Below are positions 7,184-13,766 of a stretch of DNA of 14,476 nt, in pieces. Below the pieces are notes generated by a model. The model saw only the letters and a list, made by a program, of their open reading frames with translations. It had not been told where the DNA came from and searched no databases. The stretch lies in the NCBI GenBank assembly GCA_030064795.1, contig JASJEI010000159.1, positions 1 through 14,476 on the forward strand, given 5' to 3'. Source of the DNA: Pleurocapsa sp. MO_226.B13 (GTDB taxonomy: Bacteria; Cyanobacteriota; Cyanobacteriia; Cyanobacteriales; Xenococcaceae). Position 1 is the stretch's first letter; the number at the start of each line of letters is the position of its first letter. Made by a program: the position numbers and the translations under genes.

Positions 7184-8711
7184 ATGGCTCAGTTAGATAA
7201 AGACGATCTCAAACAAATGAATCGGAGTTACTTCCAATCCTTGTCTCAAGAAAGGTTGGTGGAAGTAGCAGATAATTTACATCAATTAGCTACGGAGTTA
7301 TGGGAAAAGCAGCAGCAGAATTCAGAAAATAGCTCCCAGCCCCCATCGAAAGATAATCCTTACAGTTCCAACAAGAAACAAGAAGCAGAACACCCCAGTT
7401 CGGAATCTGAAACTGGGTCGGGCAAAACTGAAGGGAAGGAAATAGAAGAGTCTGTTGGAAAACAAAAGAAGAAAAACTCTTCAAGAAAGCCAGGGAAGCA
7501 ACCAGGAGGAAAAGGATTCGGGCGTCAGCAACCCCTGAAGGCTGAAGTAATCATTCCACACTATCCCCATAAATGTTCCGCTTGTAATCAGGATTTAACG
7601 GAATCTGAAACTGAGAGATACATGGGATATTATGTCCTAGAGTTAGAGCCAGAATTATTTGGGTTTAGAATAGTCACATCTTTACATCATTACTATCGAA
7701 CAACTTGTAGTTGTGGTCATTGCAACCATGCCAAACCAGGCACAGGATATATTTCTGTAGTAGAAGGAAGAAGCAAAGATTTACAACTTACAGAGTATGT
7801 TTTAGTAGGACCAGTCTTAGCAACCTTCATCGCTTCCCAATCGCGTTCGCTATCGGATGAGTCGCAGGAAAATTCAAGAGTTTTTAAAAGATTGGACCAA
7901 CACAGAACTGAGCATCGGAACAATAGACAGATGTATTCGAGAAACAGGAATTGCTTGTGTGCCAGTAGTAGAGGAGTTGGTAGAACAACTGCAACAAGCA
8001 GATATCTTACATTTGGATGAAACCCATTGGTACGAGAGTGGAAAATTACATTGGCTCTGGGTAGCTGTCACGACTAAAACCGCCGTATTTCATATTGGCT
8101 CTCGCAGAAAAGAAGAATTATCCCATTTGGTGACATCCGCTTTTGTGGGCTGGTTAATAACTGATGGCTATTCCGCTTATCGCTCTCACCCCAAAAGACA
8201 GAGGTGTTTGGCACACTTGATTCGTAAAGCCATTGCCATAACAGGAGCCATTAACCAAAAAGCAGCCCAAATTGGACAATGGATTTTAGACGATTTAAGA
8301 GAATTAATTACCACCATTGCTTCGGCCAGTGAAGATAATCGTCTGATTCGTAAACGAATCGCTGGTCTGAGGCGAGTTGGTCATCTAGGCAAAAAAGCCG
8401 ACCATACGAAGTTACAGGCTTTAGCTAAAGAAATACTCAACGACTGGGATGCGGTGGTAGCAATGCGTGAAAAATCCTGAGTTACCACCAACCAATAATG
8501 AAGCAGAAAGGGCGAAACCGCCATGCTGTAATTGCCCGAAACATTGGCTTTGGTACTCGCACATCAGAGGGAAGTTTAGCTTATAGTTCGCGGTACGAGC
8601 GTGATTGAAACTTGTCGTCTGAGAGAGATTAATCCTTGGACTTACATAGCTGAAGTTTTAGCTAATGCTCGACAAGGTCTTTCTCCACCACCATTTCCTG
8701 TTAGCAGTTAA
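7184..8711 (+). pseudogene. tnpC: IS66-type transposase with four frame changes
   Basis: The N-terminal part from ATG 7184 has the leucine-zipper-like start, the NSENSSQPPSKD signature, the KPGKQPGGKGFGR basic motif and a CxxC/CSCGHC zinc finger. The catalytic core follows in another frame: HLDETHWYESGKLHWLWVAV (first Asp) and LITDGYSAYRS (second Asp). The third acidic residue lies in PTNNEAERA, in a third frame. The end HAVIARNIGFGTRTSEGSLA is in a fourth step, and the final TCRLREINPWTYIAEVLANA segment is in the frame ending at TAA 8709-8711. Breaks lie near 7835-7850, 8455-8467, 8511-8522 and 8585-8601. Each moves the frame by one base in the same direction, as single-base insertions would. 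The enzyme cannot be made intact unless the breaks are sequencing errors. Confidence 0.88.
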
Positions 8712-8716
8712 TTAAT

Positions 8717-8765
8717 GGACTACCGCGATCGCGCAGCGCCTCGCGAAAGCGAGATCGCCATGTCC
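8717..8765. repeat. HIP1-containing palindromic hairpin element
   Basis: Nested stems: GGAC/GTCC (8717-8720 with 8762-8765), GCGAT/ATCGC (8725-8729 with 8754-8758) and CTCGC-GAAA-GCGAG (8740-8753), the last closing on a GNRA-type loop. CGCGATCGCG (8724-8733) is itself a 10-bp palindrome. It sits 6 nt after the transposase stop, inside the IS right end, with a short T-run at about 8779-8785. It may serve as a terminator or be a small dispersed repeat. Confidence 0.6.
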
Positions 8766-8788
8766 TAGATTTCCCTTGCTTTTTTGGA

Positions 8789-8806
8789 GGGGGAATGAAC
8801 GGTTAC
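8789..8806 (-). repeat. Right terminal inverted repeat of the IS66-type element
   Basis: Complement of the left repeat over 18 bp. The very next base (8807) enters the reading frame of a different, N-terminally truncated transposase. Confidence 0.9.
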
Positions 8807-9680
8807 AGACAGGTTAAGTGTACTCAAAGCATTACAAAATGGTTTTGAGCTGGAGTTTTTGCTCAATGAAGTGACCTACGAATTGTTGTCTCAGTTCCAG
8901 GTCTCGCCAAAGTGGCAGGATGGACTGAAAAAATTACCTCAAACTGTATTTGACCATGATGAGTTTCAGGATTTACTAGCGAAGCATCTACCGAGGGTAG
9001 GTTCACGGGTCAGGAGTCGGATTGTAGAAGCAGCAGCCATTGCCTGTTATCACTCCTCAACAGAATGGCCAGTAGTACAAACTCTAGTTTGTGATGATGC
9101 GCCTCAGTTTAAGTCCCTAACTGAGAGCTTGTCCTTGTGCTGGGTACATGAGGGCAGACACTATAAAAAGTTAAATCCTCTGGTGACCTATCATCAACAA
9201 CTCTTAGAGCAGTTCCAAGATGATTTCTGGGACTACTACCGCCAGTTACTGGCTTACAAAGATGACCCTAGCCCAGCAAGGGCCGAAATCCTCCGAGATG
9301 AATTTGAGTTGCTATTCGGCACCGAGACTGGTTATCAACAATTGGATGAGCGAAAGGGACGAACGAGTCGCAAAATCTCGGAATTACTTTTGGTGTTGGA
9401 CCATCCTGAATTACCGTTACACAATAATCCCGCAGAGTTAGGTGCCAGGACGATGGTGCAGCGACGTAATATTAGTTATGGGACTCAGACTGCTCAAGGA
9501 ACTAAGTCTTGGGATACTTTCATGTCCTTAGTGGCCACAACTCGTAAGTTAGGCATTAGCTTTTTTGAGTATGTGAGAGATCGCATTTTTCAGACAGAAA
9601 CAATTCCTTCTCTGGCAGTTCTAATTCATGAGCGTTCTTCTCATAATCCTTTCGGTTGGTCATGGCAACCAGAATTATGA
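8807..9680 (+). pseudogene. C-terminal remnant of a second DDE transposase, truncated at the IS66 end
   Basis: The frame is open from the last bases of the IS66 right repeat (DRLSVLKALQNGFELEF ...) to TGA at 9678. There is no proper start; the TTG at 8859 is simply the first near-start codon. The fragment holds TLVCDDAPQFKSL (probable second catalytic Asp), CWVHEGRHYKKL and ELPLHNNPAELGAR (probable third acidic residue), with RRNISYGTQTAQGTKSWDTF after it. This matches the C-terminal half of large IS66-like transposases that I recall from cyanobacteria. The region bearing the first catalytic Asp is missing, so it is inactive. It is clearly different in sequence from the neighbouring transposase. 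Confidence 0.75.
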
Positions 9681-9723
9681 TCTACTAGAGTAATCTTGAG
9701 TCGATATCATTCATGTAATTATA

Positions 9724-9751
9724 TTTATATAGACGAGTTTATATAGACGAG
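9724..9751. repeat. 14-bp perfect tandem repeat
   Basis: TTTATATAGACGAG occurs twice head to tail (9724-9737, 9738-9751) in the 126-bp gap between the convergent transposase remnant and the DsbA-like gene. I could not find the outer end of the second insertion sequence here. Confidence 0.85.
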
Positions 9752-9806
9752 CTTGAGCTTCCTACAATCATTGTCTACCCCGATTTATTGAGCGGATACG
9801 CATAAT

Positions 9807-10577
9807 TCACAATTGATTCGCTAAGGTTTCCTCAAGAACTTCTCGTTCTACAGCACCAGACATAACTTGATTGCCCATCACTAGGAAAGGAGTTCCATCA
9901 ATACCTAGCTGTTCTGCTAATTGCATATCTTTGTCAATAGCCTCAGCAGCAGCAGTACTATTTCGATCGCGATTAAATTGCTCCAGATCTAAATTCAATA
10001 ATTTTGCTAGTTCTACAACAACTGCATCATCTAAGTTTTCTTGTTGCTCAAACAACAAGTTATGGTATTCCCAGAATTTTCCTTGTTGCCCTGCTGCCCA
10101 TGCAGCTTGTGCGGCAGGAATAGCTTCAGGATGAATATTGGCCAATGGATAATGCTTGTAAACTAATGCTACTTCACTGGTATGGTCTTCTACGAATGCC
10201 TTCAGAGATTCATGGGCAATAGCACAATAGGGGCATTGAAAGTCAGCAAACTCTATCATGAGTAACTTCCCTTCCGAATTGCTCGTTATTGGAGAATGAC
10301 CAATTAATTGCTCTGGATTTGATTGAACTTCCTTTAGATAGGCGCGTTGTGCTTCTTGTTGGGCGGCATACTGTTGTTCTTGATATGTTTTTACTGAATC
10401 AAGAATAACCTCTGGATGTTCTTTCAGAACCTGAATGATTTTCAACTCAAGCTCTTGGTCATCTAAACTTAAGGCATGAGTTGGTTGACAAGGTACGATT
10501 ACCACCAAATAAACAATGGTAATGATGCATAGAATTTTTTTCATGAAAGGCGAATTTCTTTGAATCATATCACTCAC
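9807..10577 (-). CDS. Exported DsbA-family thiol:disulfide oxidoreductase
   Basis: A 256-residue protein. The GTG start at 10577 is preceded 7 nt upstream by GGAG; an internal MKK start at 10544 would also give a complete signal peptide. Residues 12-35 (MKKILCIITIVYLVVIVPCQ then PTHA) are a signal sequence. Residues about 39-95 form the helical N-terminal region usual for Com1/DsbA-like proteins. The thioredoxin fold follows with FADFQCPYCAIAHESL (redox Cys115 and Cys118, CPYC) and the cis-proline loop GIDGTPFLVMGNQ (Pro230). It should act in the periplasm or lumen, oxidising or isomerising cysteines. It is the last gene of the minus-strand block, 58 bp after a gene for an exported protein with twelve cysteines, its likely substrate. 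Confidence 0.88.
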   Translation of the reverse strand: MSDMIQRNSPFMKKILCIITIVYLVVIVPCQPTHALSLDDQELELKIIQVLKEHPEVILDSVKTYQEQQYAAQQEAQRAYLKEVQSNPEQLIGHSPITSNSEGKLLMIEFADFQCPYCAIAHESLKAFVEDHTSEVALVYKHYPLANIHPEAIPAAQAAWAAGQQGKFWEYHNLLFEQQENLDDAVVVELAKLLNLDLEQFNRDRNSTAAAEAIDKDMQLAEQLGIDGTPFLVMGNQVMSGAVEREVLEETLANQL

Positions 10578-10635
10578 GTTTAATCTCCAAAGTAACCATT
10601 AATGTTTTACTGACCCATCACTTTCGCGAACCCAC

Positions 10636-11295
10636 TTAAGATTGACAGACACTTTTGCGGACTCGTGTACAATCAATCTTGTAGTCACTCGATAAGTCTT
10701 GGTTACTGCGGCATCTCTTATTGCCACTATTACTCCATGTGTGAGCTGAAAGGCGCACATGGACATCCTCGTTATTTGGGAACTGATATTTACCCTCTTC
10801 AAATATGCAGCAAACCCTAGCTTCGAGCGCAGCCTTAATATCCCCCTTTCTGGCCACAGTAACAGGTATGGCGTTACTCTTGTTAACATTTTTATGACAA
10901 ATCGCTTTTGGATCAAAGTTGTCCTTTCGTTTATCACATTTTGTAGTCAGATCGTAGTCCTCTATATTGGCGGCTTCCAAACATGCTTCAGGAGCATTGG
11001 AATCAAAACCATCTGGATTAAATTCATAATGTTGCCAACGTCTTTCCCATTGTGTACCAATACAGCGCTGTGCAGCTTCACGTGCACGGTCACGACAATT
11101 ATTTGGTGCCGTAGACCCACATTCCCCTTTGGCGGTGAACTTACCGAAGGACTTAGGCCCAATTGTGCCTCCTGTAGTTTGCCATTCATATGTTGCATCG
11201 CATCGACGAACTGCAGCCGATGCAGACGCTGTCATGAACACGGTCAGGGAAAAAAGAATTAGAAGGACAGAAAAAATTAGAGTAATTCGCTTCAT
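10636..11295 (-). CDS. Exported cysteine-rich protein of unknown family
   Basis: A 219-residue protein. The ATG at 11295 is fixed by AGGAGGT 8 nt upstream, although the frame stays open to 11433. Residues 1-27 are a clear signal peptide (MKRITLIFSVLLILFSLTVF, then MTASASA). The mature part contains twelve cysteines (positions 32, 59, 67, 78, 105, 120, 133, 162, 163, 195, 209, 217), an even number that fits six disulfides. There are also many aromatic and charged residues, but no catalytic motif that I recognise. It lies between a secreted metzincin-like peptidase upstream (206-bp gap) and a DsbA-like enzyme downstream (58-bp gap), all on one strand. It could be a protease partner or inhibitor, a toxin, or a surface protein; the sequence does not decide. 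Confidence 0.8.
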   Translation of the reverse strand: MKRITLIFSVLLILFSLTVFMTASASAAVRRCDATYEWQTTGGTIGPKSFGKFTAKGECGSTAPNNCRDRAREAAQRCIGTQWERRWQHYEFNPDGFDSNAPEACLEAANIEDYDLTTKCDKRKDNFDPKAICHKNVNKSNAIPVTVARKGDIKAALEARVCCIFEEGKYQFPNNEDVHVRLSAHTWSNSGNKRCRSNQDLSSDYKIDCTRVRKSVCQS

Positions 11296-11501
11296 CAGTG
11301 GAGACCTCCTATAATTGAGAACTGACAAATCAAGGAAATTTTGAAAGTTGAAGTACGCTAACAGTGATAAAAGTTTAGTGAATACGCCTGATTCTAGACA
11401 GTACCCGTCAAGGTAATTTTTATCACACGCCACAGATAACGTCGACCGTTATACTGAAACCTATTGAATGATGGATAAACGGCAGCGGCTTCAATGCCCC
11501 C

Positions 11502-12071
11502 TCAGCGACCTGTGATGACTTGAGCAGGCGCGCGGTAACGATCAAGATTGTCGGACGTTCCCGCTGAAACCTTGCCGTCACGGTAGAAGGCGAAAATCAT
11601 ATTTTCCTCGCCGTCAATGGCCATACCGATGATGTCGGTCGGCGCATATCCAGGTGGAAGGGTGTAGCGGTAAGGTGCTCGGAATTTGTCGAGATCGTCC
11701 GAGGTTCCTGCAGAGACCATACCATTTCGGTACCATGCGAAGTTGTAGTTGTTCTCGCCGTCGACCCCCATGCCGACTATGTCGTTTGGGCTGTACCCTT
11801 GGGGTAAGGAATAGCTGTAGGGCGAGCGGGTTCGGTCGAGGTTGTCGCTTGATCCTGCAATCACTCGTCCGTCGCGTAGCCAAGTATAGACGGTGTTGTT
11901 TTCACCATCGAGACCCATGCCAACGATGTCGTTACGCGGCACGCCTGGAGCGATTCGGTAACTATAGGGGTGTCGGTAATTATGAATGCGGGTGCTCGAT
12001 CCTGCAGTCACTGTTCCGTCGTCGGACCAGGCAAAAACGTAATTGTTGTCTCCGTCGAGGCCAAATCCAAC
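11502..12071 (-). repeat. Four tandem 147-bp coding repeats
   Basis: Units at 12071-11925, 11924-11778, 11777-11631 and 11630-11502 (the last shortened by the stop). The period is 49 codons without gaps. Units two to four are closest to each other; the first is most diverged (FAWSDDGTVTAGSSTRIHNY). Confidence 0.85.
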
Positions 12072-12656
12072 CATATGCTCTGGTGCGTAGTAGTCTCTGC
12101 CGACTCCCTTGTAAGGATTAGGCTTAAGTTTTTCCACACAGCTTTCGATCTGCTCAGGAACAGTGTTTGGATAAAGCGTCGATCCTTTATCGTTCTTGGA
12201 ATGATTTAACCCATTATTGTGCATCAGCTCATGCGCGATCACGCCAGCCACGCGCAATCGGCTGTTATTTCGCACGAAATCGCGGTCTATCTTCATCACC
12301 CCAGCTTCACGATAGATGCGGTGTGCACTCGCATTGGGGGGGTTACCGAGGTTGCGGCAGCGGTATTTGGTGGTCTGCGCCCGAGTCAAATAGCTAACGA
12401 TCTTATCGGGTGAGCGGCGATCATGCTCTATAAGATACGCCCGATCCATGCAGTCGATCAACTCGTCCTTTTCCTGGATAGCGCGGAAACGCATTGCCTG
12501 ATGGGCGGCGGTGATTCGCTGCTTCAGCTCTGTCCCACACTGTCGGAAAGTTATGTTGCTGTCTGCGAAAGTTGGGGTGGCGTAGGAAAAGAATAGTATC
12601 GCAAAGGCTACCACTATCGTGGCGAACTTGCGAAGACGAGAGGAGTAGTCAGACAT
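11502..12656 (-). CDS. Secreted metzincin-like metallopeptidase with four C-terminal 49-residue repeats
   Basis: A 384-residue protein starting at ATG 12656, with AGGAAG about 9 nt upstream. Residues 10-32 are a signal peptide. Residues 33-190 form a small zinc-peptidase domain with AHELMHNNGLNHSK: His142, Glu143, His146 and His152 give the HExxHxxGxxH metzincin signature. There are four cysteines (40, 69, 100, 173). From residue 196 four repeats with an exact 49-residue period follow, with the consensus DIVGMGxDGENNxxFAWYRDGxVSAGTSDNLDxxRxPYxYxLPPGY written over two to three beta strands each. This suggests a beta-rich binding domain or partial propeller. The gene is visibly richer in G+C than its neighbours and lacks HIP1 sites, which suggests acquisition from another lineage. 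Substrate unknown. Confidence 0.85.
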   Translation of the reverse strand: MSDYSSRLRKFATIVVAFAILFFSYATPTFADSNITFRQCGTELKQRITAAHQAMRFRAIQEKDELIDCMDRAYLIEHDRRSPDKIVSYLTRAQTTKYRCRNLGNPPNASAHRIYREAGVMKIDRDFVRNNSRLRVAGVIAHELMHNNGLNHSKNDKGSTLYPNTVPEQIESCVEKLKPNPYKGVGRDYYAPEHMVGFGLDGDNNYVFAWSDDGTVTAGSSTRIHNYRHPYSYRIAPGVPRNDIVGMGLDGENNTVYTWLRDGRVIAGSSDNLDRTRSPYSYSLPQGYSPNDIVGMGVDGENNYNFAWYRNGMVSAGTSDDLDKFRAPYRYTLPPGYAPTDIIGMAIDGEENMIFAFYRDGKVSAGTSDNLDRYRAPAQVITGR

Positions 12657-13136
12657 GGTTTAGAGCTTCCTTTAGTAATGTTTAGACCTATGTTTAATTG
12701 CTTGTGGTTATACCACCAGACCTATCCACCGTCTAAAAGCGGGGTATTCATAGCTCTCCTGTCGGAGACTCTAATTCTCTTATATTGTTTAGCTTACAAG
12801 CTCTCCACAGTGTCAAATGCATTTGCCCTCTAGTATTTTTATTACAAATGAGCTTGAACTCTTTGTAGTATTAGTGTAGTTGAGATTTTCTTGGCTGGTG
12901 GTACCCACATGGGTAATTCCTTCGCTGGGATGGCGATTGGTCAATAACCTTTGAGAACGAAGGTGCCACTTAACAGCTAACGGTTTACAGCTAACTATTT
13001 ATTATACGGAAAGTTTCCGTATAATCCCCCTATAGGTCATGATATCCCGAATTATTCTAGATATCCACCCTATGTCGGATGTTATCCCGAATTTCTCTGT
13101 ATACCATCCTTTATTGGTATATTATTCCGAATTTTC
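12657..13136. other. Intergenic region with palindrome and tandem array
   Basis: No gene is visible. Besides the palindrome and 40-bp array listed separately, there is TACCCA-CA-TGGGTA (12902-12915), a 6-bp inverted repeat. ACAGCTAAC also occurs twice with a 14-bp period (12973 and 12987). The first 200 bp upstream of the peptidase start probably hold its promoter, but I cannot place -35 and -10 boxes with confidence. Confidence 0.5.
13001..13025. repeat. 25-bp perfect palindrome
   Basis: ATTATACGGAAA (13001-13012), a central G, then TTTCCGTATAAT (13014-13025): twelve paired bases on each side with no mismatch. It could be a protein-binding site or the end or remnant of a small mobile element. 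It lies at the head of the 40-bp array. Confidence 0.85.
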
Positions 13137-13140
13137 CTAA
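13021..13140. repeat. Degenerate tandem array with a 40-bp period
   Basis: Three units, 13021-13060, 13061-13100 and 13101-13140. Each carries ATATCCCGAATT, TTATCCCGAATT or TTATTCCGAATT at the same phase (the CGA at 13048, 13088 and 13128). A weaker match lies 40 bp further left, in the palindrome. The right end merges with the C-terminal codons of the gene fragment on the minus strand. Confidence 0.65.
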
Positions 13141-13358
13141 ACATCATACTTCGATCTTGGTTGCACTATCCTAACTTCCACTGTCCCCACTGCATACTGT
13201 TCCTTCAAAAGTGCGATCGCCCTACCCAACCCACAATAACTAAACTTAATCCTGTTCCCACTTAGAGAAGCCGTAGCCATTTGATTAGGCTCGACGGGTA
13301 TCTTGACATCTTCAGGGAAATCTACCGTTAGTTCTCCATTTAAGTAGAAGTTGTTAAG
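13137..13358 (-). pseudogene. Duplicated C-terminal fragment of the membrane-protein gene at the right edge
   Basis: An open minus-strand frame of 73 codons with no start codon, bounded upstream by an in-frame TAG (13359-13361) and ending in TAG at 13137. Its translation (FYLNGELTVDFPEDVKIPVE, FSYCGLGRAIALLKEQYAVG) matches the end of the gene at 13767-14476 residue for residue over about 63 positions. At DNA level bases 13165-13352 align with 13792-13979 at a constant 627-bp offset without gaps. The two diverge in the last eight codons. It is a partial gene copy, not expressed as a full protein. Confidence 0.85.
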
Positions 13359-13375
13359 CTAAAAAGTATGGCAGA

Positions 13376-13623
13376 TTATTTTGTATCTACTACACGAAGA
13401 CTGTGAAAATGCAACTCAGCATGACTGCCATCACGCGGATCGGTAATGTAAACCTCACCTGGATTGGTCAAAGCTATGCAGCCAAACATTCACCATCTTT
13501 CTGAATATCTGTCGAAAGAAAGTGTTTGTGATTTTTATCTTGTCAATTCTCCATGTCTTTGTGTAGTTCACGCATAGAGTAACTTTCAAAATACTCAAGA
13601 TTGCGTTTATTTTCGTGTAACAT
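13376..13623 (-). pseudogene. Decayed small gene of unknown function
   Basis: ATG at 13623 follows a GGAGA ribosome binding site and gives MLHENKRNLEYFESYSMREL followed by HKDMEN, then a TGA at 13543. The same frame continues after it with protein-like sequence (QDKNHKHFLSTDIQKDGECL). After a one-base frame change near 13475-13485 the end reads IALTNPGEVYITDPRDGSHA, then ELHFHSLRVVDTK, to TAA at 13376. Read together this is a protein of about 80 residues broken by one stop and one frameshift. I do not recognise the family. It lies between the two copies of the duplicated membrane-protein end, so it may have arrived with the rearrangement. The intact 26-codon 5' part could still be translated. 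Confidence 0.55.
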
Positions 13624-13766
13624 AATCTTCTCCTTTCTTAACGATTTGCCTAGCAGCAACGACTATTTCGCTGTCTAACTATTTAGAAGTTGTCTATATA
13701 GGCTGTATTACCTTTATTTCTAACGTATTTAGCGCATATTGAGCGTTAAAATATATAACAATTTTG

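Larger units (their letters stand above)
6264..7196 (+). pseudogene. Truncated primase/helicase-type gene: Toprim domain plus start of RepA-like ATPase
   Basis: The protein fragment carries a Toprim nucleotidyl-transfer/DNA-nicking fold: VFIVEGESCADAMWSIGLPA (Glu64) and LCPDRDKPG (Asp108, Asp110). Residues about 234-285 then start a RecA/RepA-like ATPase with Walker A AEAGTGKT (Lys276, Thr277). This order is typical of primase-helicase proteins of phages, plasmids and integrative elements. The gene stops being itself at codon 286, where the insertion sequence begins (7120). The last 25 codons to TAG at 7194 are read from the IS left end and overlap the transposase start. Walker B and all later motifs are missing. 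The N-terminal side also looks short, since relatives usually have several hundred residues before Toprim, and a stop lies just upstream at 6252. Confidence 0.8.
7120..8806 (+). mobile_element. IS66-family insertion sequence, single-gene type
   Basis: The ends are perfect 18-bp inverted repeats, GTAACCGTTCATTCCCCC at 7120-7137 and its complement at 8789-8806. They begin with the GTAA that is characteristic of IS66 ends. The 1687-bp element carries only a tnpC-like gene and lacks the tnpA/tnpB accessory genes. IS66 elements usually create 8-bp target duplications, but the flanks here are CATCAAAG (7112-7119) and AGACAGGT (8807-8814), which differ. With different broken genes on each side, the present arrangement probably arose by recombination or deletion after insertion. 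Confidence 0.88.

Noticed and set aside
7184..8480. Programmed frameshifting of the transposase
   Set aside because: Four breaks are needed, no typical slippery heptamer is seen at them, and single-frame tnpC is the rule in this IS type.
8859..9680. Complete 273-residue transposase starting at TTG 8859
   Set aside because: The frame continues upstream to the IS end with matching protein-like sequence, and the first catalytic Asp region is missing, so it is a truncated remnant.
10759..11262. A 167-codon plus-strand frame antisense to the Cys-rich gene
   Set aside because: The minus-strand frame has a ribosome binding site, signal peptide and ordered cysteines. The antisense frame has none of these and an implausible composition.
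11654..12121. A 155-codon plus-strand frame rich in Cys and Arg
   Set aside because: It is the mirror of the repeat-coding part of the peptidase gene. Its apparent repeats come from the 147-bp coding period.
13021..13140. CRISPR array
   Set aside because: The 40-bp units are continuous and degenerate, with no identical repeats separated by unique spacers, and no cas gene is nearby.
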